Of a DNA stretch of 64,000 bases, positions 49,483-59,008 are shown piece after piece; within the stretch, counting starts at the first letter, position 1, and every line of letters begins with the position of its first letter. The notes below the pieces were generated by a model that saw only the letters and a program-made list of their open reading frames with translations, did not search any database and was not told where the DNA came from. The stretch comes from Nitrincola schmidtii (GTDB taxonomy: Bacteria; Pseudomonadota; Gammaproteobacteria; Pseudomonadales; Balneatricaceae): positions 87,488 through 151,487 of the forward strand of contig NZ_WBOL01000009.1 of assembly GCF_008973715.1 (NCBI RefSeq), read 5' to 3'. Both the position numbers and the translations under genes were made by a program.

Positions 49483-51683
49483 TAACGCAGCAATCCTCTG
49501 ATCAAGCTGCGAGCACCCTCTTCTCCGCCAATACGCTCACGAATCTGATCCTCGACACTGCCACCAATACGCTCTTCAACTTGGCGTTGTACTTCACGTT
49601 GAACTTCACGACGAAGCAATTGAGTAAATACGCTCGTATCTGGACGACACATCTGAGCAGGTGGCGTGTCGAATTGACCTTTACAGTTAATCGGCAACTC
49701 AAGCCCTTCTAAGCGATTATTCACAGAGCAGGTTTGCTGAAATAGGTTATCGGTAATGGTAAATCCAAGGCGATAATCTATCGATTGCGTGGGTAGATTC
49801 ACCTGTCCTTGTGCGCGAAGCCTCATGGCATCCAGCATCGCGGTGAGGTCATTATTCTCGACAACACCGTTACGAATTCTGAAGTTGCCAGAGAGATCTG
49901 CAAATGGCGTTGATCTATCCACCTGTTGAGGGTTAATTCCCAAAGCTGTGACTGTTTGAATACCTTGGCACAGGGTTTGTGCCATATTAATACCTTGAAG
50001 TACACCTTCCTTCATCTGAATACTGGCTTGCCCGTTAAGGGTATTGATCATTGAATGAATGGACTGGCCTGAAGTGGAAATATCCGCATTAGCACTGAAT
50101 TGACCACTAAAAACGTCAGTTTCGGCCATTTCTTCTAATAATTGCCCAATTTGAATGCTGTTTAATTGTGCTTTGAGTTGAGTCTTAGCCGTGTCGCTTC
50201 GAGAATCAAGGTTACCAGAGGCACTGACACTGCCTGAATAAATCTGAGTTGTTAAGCGTTCTATGTTGAGCAGACCGTCTTTTGCAACCAGAGTGATGCC
50301 GGGTTGTCCTAAGTTTCGTTTAGCAATCGTAATACCTTCCATATCTAATGTAAGAGATAGGTTTAGGCTACGAAGTGTTTCTAGCGGTATTATCTCATCG
50401 CGAGGCCATTCCGATGTTGTGGTATTGCTAGAAGACGAGGAAGTATTAGAACTAGAATTTGAGCCTGAGCTTGAGTCAGAGGTATCTACAGGCATATATC
50501 GATCAGCGTTAAGGCGATTGCCCTTGAGAGCTAGCGTAATATGCCCTGAACTTGAGTTGAAACCTGCGTTACCTATCAGATGTGTATCGTCAAGCGTAAT
50601 AGATAGTTGATTAAGTAAAATATTTTCAAGGTTGCCTTTAATCTCTGTATTGAATGCAACGGAAGTTAAAACACTGTCGTCCTGAAATCTAGGTAAGGGC
50701 TGCTCCAGTTGGCTCATTAAGGCTTTTAAGTTAAATGCTGCAACATTCACAGCACCATCGATGTTAAAAGCAGTGAAATCGTCAACCTGAATTGCTCCTG
50801 CTGCCTTAAGTGAACCAAACGAGAGTTGCAGAGCATCTGAGGTGACCTGCTGATTTGATAAATCCACGGTAAGTTGTGTGGTTGCAGTTAATTCAGGCAA
50901 GTTCGCTGGAACTTGGCTGCCACTGATTAATGACTTGATTTGTAAGTCAGCCAGCGAAAGTTGTTGAAAATCATTAGAAAGATTTAGTTTGGTTGTTAAC
51001 TGGTTACGGACTTCGATGATTGTCTCAGCCCCTTCGAATTGACGAAAATTGAAGGTTAAATCAATGGGTAGCATTGTACCTAATGCTACTCGCCCTGTTG
51101 TTAACTCAATATCGCTAAGCTCTAGGCGGCTATTGTCACTAAGGTCTGTATACTCAAGTCGTGCATTACGAACATTGATCGATGCAATATCTAGGTCTGG
51201 AAAACTTGCCTGTTTCGATGAAGTGTCGATTGGCGTTCCTCTTGCGGTGTCATTTGAAGCGGAAATATCTTGAGCTACCTCTGCGGAAAGCTTTTCATGG
51301 CTTTGCCAGTTAACATTACCTTCAGAATCTTTAATTAAACTAATAGCTAAGCCGTCAAGTATGACATCACTCATTTCAACTCGACCAGAAAACAGTGGCA
51401 TCAGTTGGAGTGATACTTGAGCTGATTCTAGCCGAGCAAGTTCCGGTTTGTCGTGATAGGCAATCCGAATGCTACCTGTTTCCATGCCTAGCCAAGGGTA
51501 TAAAGACCAGCTAATATCACCCTCGATATTTAACACGACGCCAGCTTGCTCTAAAGCAAGTTGTTCTATTCGAGGCTTGTAATCATTAGGATCCATTACA
51601 GAGGTAATGTAAAAAACACCTACTGCAATTAGTAAAATTAACAGTCCCAATACTGCGGCTGTGATTTTGACGAGGCTTTTCAT
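49482..51683 (-). CDS. AsmA-family envelope protein
   Basis: This 733-residue protein has one N-terminal membrane helix (VLGLLILLIAVGVFYITSV, about 12-30), followed by the DPNDYKPRIEQLALEQAG that marks AsmA N-domains. A long periplasmic beta-rich region follows, with a low-complexity Ser/Asn/Thr linker near residues 400-420. AsmA-like proteins are thought to move lipids or to help outer-membrane assembly. It starts the asmA-mutY-yggX unit, which is divergent from hisB. Confidence 0.88.
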   Translation of the reverse strand: MKSLVKITAAVLGLLILLIAVGVFYITSVMDPNDYKPRIEQLALEQAGVVLNIEGDISWSLYPWLGMETGSIRIAYHDKPELARLESAQVSLQLMPLFSGRVEMSDVILDGLAISLIKDSEGNVNWQSHEKLSAEVAQDISASNDTARGTPIDTSSKQASFPDLDIASINVRNARLEYTDLSDNSRLELSDIELTTGRVALGTMLPIDLTFNFRQFEGAETIIEVRNQLTTKLNLSNDFQQLSLADLQIKSLISGSQVPANLPELTATTQLTVDLSNQQVTSDALQLSFGSLKAAGAIQVDDFTAFNIDGAVNVAAFNLKALMSQLEQPLPRFQDDSVLTSVAFNTEIKGNLENILLNQLSITLDDTHLIGNAGFNSSSGHITLALKGNRLNADRYMPVDTSDSSSGSNSSSNTSSSSSNTTTSEWPRDEIIPLETLRSLNLSLTLDMEGITIAKRNLGQPGITLVAKDGLLNIERLTTQIYSGSVSASGNLDSRSDTAKTQLKAQLNSIQIGQLLEEMAETDVFSGQFSANADISTSGQSIHSMINTLNGQASIQMKEGVLQGINMAQTLCQGIQTVTALGINPQQVDRSTPFADLSGNFRIRNGVVENNDLTAMLDAMRLRAQGQVNLPTQSIDYRLGFTITDNLFQQTCSVNNRLEGLELPINCKGQFDTPPAQMCRPDTSVFTQLLRREVQREVQRQVEERIGGSVEDQIRERIGGEEGARSLIRGLLR

Positions 51684-51785
51684 CAGCGTCTCTCTTATGA
51701 GTCAAATTGAAAATAGAAATGGGCTTTGCAGTTAATTTCAATCGATTGAGTAGCGTCTGCCCTGCCGTTGTCGACATCTATACCG

Positions 51786-51791
51786 TATAAT
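51786..51791 (+). promoter_or_regulatory. Candidate -10 element for hisB
   Basis: A perfect TATAAT lies 35 bases ahead of the hisB ATG. No clear -35 match is found at the right spacing, so this call is tentative. Confidence 0.4.
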
Positions 51792-51825
51792 AGCAGTATT
51801 TACTGAATTGTTTGCGGAGAAAATC

Positions 51826-52419
51826 ATGACGCAACGTACTGCCAGAGTTACTAGAAATACTCTGGAAACTCAAATCACTGTTGCCATTAATCTTGATGGT
51901 AAAGGCCAATTTGAATCTGATACTGGCGTACCCTTCCTAGATCATATGATGGAACAGATAGCCCGCCATGGTTTAATCGATATTGAAGTACATGCGGTTG
52001 GCGATCTTCACATCGATGATCATCATACGGTTGAAGATATTGGTATCACGCTGGGACAGGCTTTTGCTGAAGCGGTAGGTGATAAAACCGGTATTCGCCG
52101 ATATGGACACGCGTATGTACCTTTAGATGAAGCACTATCTCGCGTGGTGATAGATTTCTCTGGTCGTCCAGGTTTAGAAATGCACGTTGACTTTACGCGA
52201 GGAAGAATCGGTAGCTTTGATGTTGATTTATTTAGCGAGTTTTTCCACGGCTTTGTTAATCACGCCAAAGTGACATTACACATCGATAACCTTCGTGGTA
52301 AAAACAGCCATCATCAAGCGGAAACCGTCTTTAAAGCCTTTGGCCGTGCACTGCGAATGGCGCTAGAAGAAGATCCTCGTGCCAAAGGAATCATGCCATC
52401 AACTAAGGGATGCTTATAA
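51826..52419 (+). CDS. hisB: Imidazoleglycerol-phosphate dehydratase
   Basis: This 197-residue monofunctional IGPD catalyses the sixth step of histidine synthesis. Its metal-binding His clusters are HHTVEDIG and [12 protein letters not shown], near residues 66 and 165, and [11 protein letters not shown] is also seen. The E. coli protein is fused to a phosphatase; here only the dehydratase is present. The ATG at 51826 has a GCGGAG site. It starts hisB-hisH-hisA-hisF. Confidence 0.96.
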   Translation: MTQRTARVTRNTLETQITVAINLDGKGQFESDTGVPFLDHMMEQIARHGLIDIEVHAVGDLHIDDHHTVEDIGITLGQAFAEAVGDKTGIRRYGHAYVPLDEALSRVVIDFSGRPGLEMHVDFTRGRIGSFDVDLFSEFFHGFVNHAKVTLHIDNLRGKNSHHQAETVFKAFGRALRMALEEDPRAKGIMPSTKGCL

Positions 52420-52421
52420 AG

Positions 52422-53069
52422 ATGAGCAGCATCGCGGTTATTGACTATGGCATGGGCAATTTACACTCGGTGGCAAAAGCACTAGAACATGTTCAACCTG
52501 GTGTGGAAGTGCTTGTTACCGCGGACCCTCAACAAGTACGCAATGCAGACCGTGTTCTTCTCCCTGGCGTAGGTGCTATTCGAGACTGTATGGCTGAAAT
52601 TCGTCGCTTGGGGGTCGATGTGGAAGTGGCTGAGGCGATTGCATCAGGCAAGCCTTTCTTGGGCATTTGTGTCGGTTTTCAAGCGCTTATGGACTTTTCT
52701 GAAGAAAATGGCGGTGTTGATTGTTTGTCAGAGTTTTCTGGAAAGGTTAAGTTTTTCGGCAATGATTTAAAAGATCCATCAGGGCAAGACCTGAAAGTAC
52801 CGCACATGGGTTGGAATCAGGTAAAACAAGCCATTGATCATCCTTTATGGCAAGGTATTGATGACCTGAGTCGTTTCTATTTTGTTCATAGCTACTACGT
52901 AAAGCTTGCAGAGCAAAGTTTGGTCGCTGGAACCTGTGATTATGGTCTTCCTTTCGATGTTGCACTGGCGCATAAAAATGTTTTTGCTGTGCAGTTTCAT
53001 CCTGAAAAAAGTCAGCAAGCGGGTCTGCAACTGTTACAAAATTTTCTTAACTGGGATGGCTCGCTGTAA
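52422..53069 (+). CDS. hisH: Imidazole glycerol phosphate synthase, glutaminase subunit
   Basis: This 215-residue class I amidotransferase supplies ammonia to HisF. The nucleophile Cys is in [16 protein letters not shown], and the His-Glu pair is in QFHPEKSQ. It starts 2 bases after the hisB stop. Confidence 0.95.
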   Translation: MSSIAVIDYGMGNLHSVAKALEHVQPGVEVLVTADPQQVRNADRVLLPGVGAIRDCMAEIRRLGVDVEVAEAIASGKPFLGICVGFQALMDFSEENGGVDCLSEFSGKVKFFGNDLKDPSGQDLKVPHMGWNQVKQAIDHPLWQGIDDLSRFYFVHSYYVKLAEQSLVAGTCDYGLPFDVALAHKNVFAVQFHPEKSQQAGLQLLQNFLNWDGSL

Positions 53070-53138
53070 AGCTTTCTGTAGTTAAAATTCTTAGCTAAAA
53101 CCCTTAGTTACCAACGATTAGATTAACTGGAAATTGAT

Positions 53139-53879
53139 ATGCTAATTATCCCTGCGATTGACCTTAAAGATGGAAAATGTGTGCGTCTTCGCCAAGGTAG
53201 AATGGATGATTCAACCGTCTTCTCTGATAACCCTGTCGACATGGCTGCAAAGTGGGTTGAAGCGGGATGCCGTCGATTGCATCTTGTTGATCTAAACGGT
53301 GCCTTTGCTGGTGAGCCGGTTAATGGAGAGATCGTAAAAGAAATTGCCAAAGCCTTCCCTGATCTTCCTATTCAGATCGGTGGCGGTATTCGTTCTGCTG
53401 AAATTATCGAAGCCTACCTAGCAGCAGGTGTGGATTATGTCATTATCGGCACCAAGGCAGTTAAAGAACCGCAGTTTGTCACTGAGATGTGTCAGCGTTT
53501 CCCCGGTCATATTATTGTTGGTTTAGATGCTCAAGATGGATTTGTAGCAACGGATGGTTGGGCTGAAGTATCCAGTGTCAAAGCCACTGATTTAGCCATA
53601 CGTTTCCGTAACGATGGTGTTTCATCTATCGTCTATACTGATATCAGTCGCGATGGCATGATGCAAGGTGTTAATGTAGAGGCGACAGTTGCACTTGCTC
53701 AAGACGCAGGTATACCGGTCATAGCTTCAGGTGGTGTCACCGATATAGAAGATATTAGACGTTTAGCGGCGGTAGCCGATAAAGGAATTCTAGGAGCTAT
53801 TACTGGCAGAGCTATTTATGAGGGAACACTTGATGTCGCTGAAGCTCAGGCGCTTAGTGATCAGCTTTGTAAGTCTTGA
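53139..53879 (+). CDS. hisA: Phosphoribosylformimino-AICAR-phosphate isomerase
   Basis: This 246-residue TIM barrel opens the ribose of ProFAR. It begins [20 protein letters not shown]; catalytic Asp8 is in IDLKDG, and catalytic Asp near 130 is in GLDAQDG. A 69-base gap precedes it. It shares its fold with HisF, by ancient duplication. Confidence 0.96.
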   Translation: MLIIPAIDLKDGKCVRLRQGRMDDSTVFSDNPVDMAAKWVEAGCRRLHLVDLNGAFAGEPVNGEIVKEIAKAFPDLPIQIGGGIRSAEIIEAYLAAGVDYVIIGTKAVKEPQFVTEMCQRFPGHIIVGLDAQDGFVATDGWAEVSSVKATDLAIRFRNDGVSSIVYTDISRDGMMQGVNVEATVALAQDAGIPVIASGGVTDIEDIRRLAAVADKGILGAITGRAIYEGTLDVAEAQALSDQLCKS

Positions 53880-53888
53880 GGGTAAGTC

Positions 53889-54662
53889 ATGGGTTTAGCT
53901 AAGCGTATTATTCCTTGTTTGGACGTTGAAAATGGTCGCGTTGTTAAGGGAGTTAAATTTCTTGATATTCGTGATGCTGGTGATCCGGTAGAAATTGCTC
54001 AACGCTACGAGCAACAGGGTGCGGACGAGATTACTTTCTTGGATATTACCGCCAGCCATGAAGGACGTGAAACAACCGTTCACACGGTTGAGCGAATGGC
54101 GTCAGAGGTATTTATTCCATTGACAGTCGGTGGCGGTATTCGTACCTGTGAGGATATTCGCAGAATGCTTAACGCGGGCGCTGATAAAGTGTCCATTAAC
54201 ACAGCAGCTGTGTTTAATCCTGAATTTGTTCAACAGGCGGCAGAGCGCTTTGGATCACAGTGTATTGTCGTTGCTATTGATGCTAAAAAAGTATCCTTAC
54301 CGGGAGAAACTGATCGTTGGGAAATCTTTACCCATGGCGGTCGTAAACCCACTGGCTTTGATGCAGTGGAGTGGGCGAAAAAAATGGTTGAGCTTGGCGC
54401 AGGCGAGATTCTTCTCACTTCTATGGATCAAGATGGCATGAAGTCAGGGTTTGATTTGGGTGTCACTCGTGCAATCAGTGAAGCTGTGAAAGTGCCCGTA
54501 ATCGCTTCTGGTGGTGTGGGTAATCTTGACCACCTAGTCGATGGAGTTTTACAGGGTAAAGCTGATGCCGTGTTAGCCGCGTCCATCTTTCATTTTAATG
54601 AATACACCATACCTGAAGCTAAGCGATATATGCAGGCACGGGGAATTGAAGTAAGGCTTTGA
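53889..54662 (+). CDS. hisF: Imidazole glycerol phosphate synthase, cyclase subunit
   Basis: This 257-residue TIM barrel makes imidazole glycerol phosphate and AICAR with HisH. The catalytic Asp is in [17 protein letters not shown] (Asp11), and Asp near 130 is in [18 protein letters not shown] ribosome site is 9 bases after hisA. The hisBHAF order is common in this class, with hisI elsewhere. Confidence 0.97.
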   Translation: MGLAKRIIPCLDVENGRVVKGVKFLDIRDAGDPVEIAQRYEQQGADEITFLDITASHEGRETTVHTVERMASEVFIPLTVGGGIRTCEDIRRMLNAGADKVSINTAAVFNPEFVQQAAERFGSQCIVVAIDAKKVSLPGETDRWEIFTHGGRKPTGFDAVEWAKKMVELGAGEILLTSMDQDGMKSGFDLGVTRAISEAVKVPVIASGGVGNLDHLVDGVLQGKADAVLAASIFHFNEYTIPEAKRYMQARGIEVRL

Positions 54663-54711
54663 GATAAGAGTAGGACTTTAACTCCGCCACCAGTGTATGG
54701 GAGGCAGAATA

Positions 54712-55467
54712 ATGTTTAACCTAATTAAAACGTTAGCTGTCATGTTGTTTCTAATGGCGGCAGTTAAGCTTAATGCAACTCCCTTAATTGTGGCCACTGA
54801 AGGGGATTACCCTCCCTTCAGTTATTTTGATGAAGCTGGAAACCTAAGTGGTTTTGATGTTGATATCGCCCATGCGTTGTGTGAGGCAATGCAACGTGAA
54901 TGTGAAGTCATAGCCGTTCCTTGGGTTGATCTGTTAGATCGATTAGAGGCGGGTGATTTTCAAATGATCGTTGCCAGCATGGCCGAAACGACTGAGCGTA
55001 AAAAACGCGCTCTTTTTACAGACTATTATTATCGCAGTCAGACCTCTTTTGTGGGTGACTCCCGTCGTTTTATAGCTGTTTCCCCTGATGCTTTAGTGGG
55101 GCGAATACTCTCTGCAGGAAGAGATTCTATTCAGGCTGATTTCTTGATGGAGCGCTACAGCTCATCTACCATTCTATTAACAGATAATCTCATTGAGTCT
55201 TTCGATTTGCTTGTTGCCGGTGAAGTTGATCTTGTCTTAACCGACAGTATTAACAGTTTGGATTTTCTTCGATCTACAGAAGGCGCTCACTTTGACTTTA
55301 TTTCAGAGCCCCTAATCGACCCTATACTGAAAAGTGAAGCTCATATCGCTGTTACTCTAGGCGATATTGAGTTGGTCAAGGCGATAAATAATGCGATCAT
55401 CGATATACGGCTTAGCGGTATATATGATCAAATTAATCGTCGCTACGTTCCTTTCAGTATCTATTAA
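54712..55467 (+). CDS. SBP_bac_3-family periplasmic amino-acid-type binding protein
   Basis: This 251-residue protein has a signal peptide ending near NATPLIV. The family blocks are EGDYPPFSYFDEAGNLSGFDVDIAHALCEAM and PWVDLLDRLEAGDFQMIVASMAETTERKK, as in LAO/HisJ-type proteins. The ATG at 54712 has a GGGAGG site 7 bases away. No ABC permease or ATPase follows; a GGDEF gene begins on the next base instead, suggesting a sensing role. The ligand is unknown; histidine synthesis genes lie just upstream. Confidence 0.9.
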   Translation: MFNLIKTLAVMLFLMAAVKLNATPLIVATEGDYPPFSYFDEAGNLSGFDVDIAHALCEAMQRECEVIAVPWVDLLDRLEAGDFQMIVASMAETTERKKRALFTDYYYRSQTSFVGDSRRFIAVSPDALVGRILSAGRDSIQADFLMERYSSSTILLTDNLIESFDLLVAGEVDLVLTDSINSLDFLRSTEGAHFDFISEPLIDPILKSEAHIAVTLGDIELVKAINNAIIDIRLSGIYDQINRRYVPFSIY

Positions 55468-56934
55468 ATGATGGGTACTCTAAAACGCTCACAGTTGAAA
55501 ATGTCGATAACACTCGTTATTGCTGTTGTGGGTATTTTGATCGTGTTCACGATTGCGCTACTACTTACTTCAAGTTTACTCAGGGACATCTCTACAAACT
55601 CTCGCATGACGGCAGATCGATACCTGCCGGAATTGGTCCGATCTCAGCAAGGTGCGTTAAAGGTTGAGAAAATTCATACCTACCTTGATGCAGCCTATCG
55701 TGTACAGGATGCTTCAGAAGAACGCCGTTTAAGGCTGTTACTTCAAATCTTAGTACATAGTTTTATGTTGGATGACGATGATTACTTAGTGACAGAAGCA
55801 AACAATATTATGTTTGATATTCGTGAGTTGCTGTACATTCGTCACACTCAAAGGCAATTGCATAATGAAATAATTAATATTTTAGATGCTTCAGATAAAG
55901 ATATTGATTATGCCAAGGGTTTCTTTTCTGCTGTTTCGCTAATGAGCATACAAGAACGATTTATTCAGTTGCCAATGACAATACTTGAGACTCAGCTTCC
56001 GGATGAGAGCTTTAGTGAAGTGTTGTATCGTATTCGTTTCATTATTGATCTTAATGAGCAGTTAAATAATCTGGTGGACGACGCCAATCAGCGTATCGCT
56101 GGATTATCTAACTACTTGAACACAGATGCAGCACTAAGAACGCATCAAATTAGTAATGAAGTAGGAAATGATGCTGAGAAAGTGAGAGATTACTTCTCTA
56201 TGCTGATTGGTATTTTAGTGATTTTTTCAGTAATGATCTTGTATGCATTTCAGCGATTGATTCTGCGTCCAGTGCAAGAGTTAGTTGAGGGGTTGCGCTC
56301 GATTGAAAAGCAAGGTGATAAAACGGTTCGTTTGCGCCCTATGTATTTTCGTGAGCTAGATGTGATTCGTCATGCTATAGAAGAATACTCTGGTCTAATG
56401 CATCGATTACAGCTTGCCAATACTGAGTTAGAGCGTTTATCTCAAATTGATGGTTTAACCGGTTTAGCAAACCGTCGATCACTTGATCAGGCCTTAGACT
56501 TGGAAGTACGACGATCACAGCGTTATCAGCATCCCTTGGCCCTTATGATGATTGATATCGATCATTTTAAAAATATTAACGATCAGTTTGGTCATCAAGT
56601 GGGTGATGAGGGATTAAAATTACTTGCCAGTATTCTCATGCAATTTTCTCAGCGACCTGGCGAGTTGGCTGCGCGTTATGGCGGTGAAGAGTTTGTGCTC
56701 GTATTGCCCGAGGCAAGCCTTTCCGATGCTATTGAAATCGCTGAAAAACTGTTAGACGAATGCCGTAAGGCGGCATTTCCATTCAATCCAAATCTTCATT
56801 TTACGATTAGTATCGGTATCTCTTGTTATCGAAATACAACATCAAATACTAAAGAGTTACTAATTAATCATGCAGATCAAGCCCTCTATCAAGCGAAAAC
56901 AGCAGGGCGTGATTGCTTTAGAATCTATGATTGA
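55468..56934 (+). CDS. Membrane GGDEF diguanylate cyclase paired with a binding protein
   Basis: This 488-residue protein has a membrane helix (LVIAVVGILIVFTIALLL, about 16-33), a mostly helical periplasmic domain of about 205 residues and a second helix near 248-265. A linker and GGDEF domain follow, with motif RYGGEEF (G405-F409). The inhibitory RxxD motif is replaced by RPGE, so feedback control may be weak. The ATG directly follows the stop of the binding protein gene; a second ATG is one codon later. Synthesis of c-di-GMP in response to that binding protein is the simplest idea. Confidence 0.9.
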   Translation: MMGTLKRSQLKMSITLVIAVVGILIVFTIALLLTSSLLRDISTNSRMTADRYLPELVRSQQGALKVEKIHTYLDAAYRVQDASEERRLRLLLQILVHSFMLDDDDYLVTEANNIMFDIRELLYIRHTQRQLHNEIINILDASDKDIDYAKGFFSAVSLMSIQERFIQLPMTILETQLPDESFSEVLYRIRFIIDLNEQLNNLVDDANQRIAGLSNYLNTDAALRTHQISNEVGNDAEKVRDYFSMLIGILVIFSVMILYAFQRLILRPVQELVEGLRSIEKQGDKTVRLRPMYFRELDVIRHAIEEYSGLMHRLQLANTELERLSQIDGLTGLANRRSLDQALDLEVRRSQRYQHPLALMMIDIDHFKNINDQFGHQVGDEGLKLLASILMQFSQRPGELAARYGGEEFVLVLPEASLSDAIEIAEKLLDECRKAAFPFNPNLHFTISIGISCYRNTTSNTKELLINHADQALYQAKTAGRDCFRIYD

Positions 56935-57020
56935 AAATAGATCTACAGAGCTGGGATTTTAATTCTGATAGTAATCGGTAATAATTCTGCTGTATCAATA
57001 AATTTAACAGTGAGTCTTCT

Positions 57021-57665
57021 GTGCTTAAGTATCGAGTAATTCCAGTCACTCCTTTCCAGCAAAATGCAACGCTCATCTGGTGTAGTGAAACACTGGAAGC
57101 AGCAGTGATTGATCCGGGCGGTGATTTGCATAAAATCATGTCAGTGATTGAGCAAGAAGGTATCACGTTGACACAAATCTTGTTAACGCATGGTCACATA
57201 GATCACGTTGGAGGAACCGCAGAGTTGGCCGAAACGTTGGAGTTGCCAATCATTGGTCCTCATATTGATGATCAATTCTGGATAGATGGCTTAGTTCAAC
57301 AAAGTAGTATGTTTGGTTTTCCAGGCGTTAAAAGCTTTAAACCGTCAGTGTGGTTGCAAGAAGGCGATCAGGTTAAGGTGGGTAATGAAGTACTGGATGT
57401 GCTGCATTGCCCAGGGCATACACCCGGTCATGTGGTGTTTTATCATGCTGATTCTGAACTTGCACAAGTCGGTGATGTGCTTTTTAACGGATCTATTGGG
57501 CGCACTGATTTTCCAAAGGGTAATCACGCCGATTTGATTAACTCAATTCGCAACAAACTCTTCCCCTTAGGTGACAGCGTCAGTTTTATTCCTGGGCATG
57601 GGCCTATGTCAACCTTTGGGGAAGAGCGTCGAAGTAACCCTTTTGTGTCTGATCATCGAGGTTAA
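57021..57665 (+). CDS. Metallo-beta-lactamase-fold hydrolase (GloB/YcbL-like)
   Basis: This 214-residue hydrolase has the metal motif THGHIDHVGG (about 55-64), HCPGHTPGH (about 131-139) and GDVLFNGSIGRTD. It resembles E. coli YcbL, a glyoxalase II-like thioesterase of limited known role. The start is GTG at 57021 and matches the family N-terminus (YRVIPVTPFQQNATLIW). Confidence 0.9.
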   Translation: MLKYRVIPVTPFQQNATLIWCSETLEAAVIDPGGDLHKIMSVIEQEGITLTQILLTHGHIDHVGGTAELAETLELPIIGPHIDDQFWIDGLVQQSSMFGFPGVKSFKPSVWLQEGDQVKVGNEVLDVLHCPGHTPGHVVFYHADSELAQVGDVLFNGSIGRTDFPKGNHADLINSIRNKLFPLGDSVSFIPGHGPMSTFGEERRSNPFVSDHRG

Positions 57666-57687
57666 ACTGTTATTTTTTAAACGGTAA

Positions 57688-58707
57688 TCATTTATGTAGT
57701 TGCAGCGCGATTTTTAGCAACTCTGGGTCGAGTCCCTTGCGATAGCGAATTAAGTCATCAAGGGGGACATCAACAACTGAGCCGTCACTGACGCCTACCA
57801 TGATATCGCTATAACCAGCCAATAAATAGTCGATTGATATTGAGCCCAAGCACGAGGCCAGCACTCTGTCGTGCCCGCTGGGGCGCCCGCCACGTTGGAT
57901 GTGACCAAGAATAGAGATATGTGGAGTTAATCCATGTTGTTCAAGTTGTTGAGCGATGCCATGGGTTAAATTGGGTTTGTTTCCTTCAGCTACCACTATA
58001 ATTCCACTGGAGCCCATGCCAGATCTTCTACTGGTGGCAAGTTGTAATGCAACTTCTTCAATGTTGATAGCATATTCAGGAACCAAAATCATTTCCGCTC
58101 CTGCTGCAATTCCAACATGGGTTGCAAGAAATCCAGAGTTACGTCCCATTACCTCAACCAAAAAATGTCTTTCGTGTGAGTCGGCGGTATCTCTAATTCT
58201 ATCAATGGCATCCAGTGCAGTATTCATGGCGGTATCAAAACCAATGGTATCTTCGGTACCAAAAATATCGTTATCTATGGTACCGGGTAAGCCAATAACC
58301 GGAATGCCTGTTTCTTCTTCAAAAAGATGAGCTCCTGTTAGAGACCCATCCCCGCCTATAACAATTAAGGCTTCAATTCCACGCTGTGACAAGATCTTAG
58401 CTGCACGATGTCTATTGTTTGAGTCGTGAAACTCGGGACAGCGAGCGCTTTTTAAAAAAGTCCCTCCTCTCTGAACAATATTTGAAACTGATGAGGAGTT
58501 GAGAAGATGCATATCATCCTGTAACAGGCCACTAAAGCCTCTTTGAATTCCAAACACAGAGATATTCTGACTTAAAGCAGAGCGTACAACGCCACGAATG
58601 GCTGCATTCATCCCAGGAGCATCTCCTCCGCTTGTCAAAACAGCGACGGTTGAGATGGAGCATATCGGTTCTAGTGACGGAAGGGTGTACATGGGTTTAA
58701 TCTCCAT
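57688..58707 (-). CDS. pfkA: ATP-dependent 6-phosphofructokinase
   Basis: This 339-residue group A PFK has the start SGGDAPGMNAAIRG, the phosphate/ATP loop GGDGSLTGA, and the catalytic GTIDNDIFGTEDTIG with base Asp. It makes fructose-1,6-bisphosphate; many marine relatives lack PFK and use the Entner-Doudoroff route. The N-terminal extension before AVLTSGGD is about 20 residues; an ATG at 58692 is an alternative start. Confidence 0.93.
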   Translation of the reverse strand: MEIKPMYTLPSLEPICSISTVAVLTSGGDAPGMNAAIRGVVRSALSQNISVFGIQRGFSGLLQDDMHLLNSSSVSNIVQRGGTFLKSARCPEFHDSNNRHRAAKILSQRGIEALIVIGGDGSLTGAHLFEEETGIPVIGLPGTIDNDIFGTEDTIGFDTAMNTALDAIDRIRDTADSHERHFLVEVMGRNSGFLATHVGIAAGAEMILVPEYAINIEEVALQLATSRRSGMGSSGIIVVAEGNKPNLTHGIAQQLEQHGLTPHISILGHIQRGGRPSGHDRVLASCLGSISIDYLLAGYSDIMVGVSDGSVVDVPLDDLIRYRKGLDPELLKIALQLHK

Positions 58708-59008
58708 GATCGATAGGTACTGATCTACGTTGACTATACGCTTTACCGCTATTGACTGACTAGAGGTTGTTTTAAGTTGATGTTTTTGCAGAAGGGAAAC
58801 CTGAGTTATTCAGAGTCGGTTCACATAAAATATTGAAAAATACCGATTACTAGTCTATTTTTAGACTTTAGTTATATCTCTGAACTTGTAAGGGATAAAA
58901 TTTTTAGATCAATGCTGGTTAAGCAATCGCTGAGAGCGTTTGTTGAATTGATCTGTATAAAAAGTACAAAAGAAGTACAAAAACTATAAATTTGATGAGG
59001 TAAGTTAT
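58708..59008. other. Divergent intergenic region pfkA / TAXI protein
   Basis: This gap must hold promoters for both genes but no consensus pair is convincing. Two tandem copies of an 11-base unit (AAAGTACAAAA, GAAGTACAAAA) lie at 58961-58982, about 26 bases before the TAXI start codon. A GAGG ribosome site follows at 58996. Confidence 0.45.

Noticed and set aside
50400..50480. Ser-rich repeat in the AsmA-like protein as a microsatellite or phase-variable tract
   Set aside because: Codons are mixed, with no exact nucleotide repeat unit that could slip.
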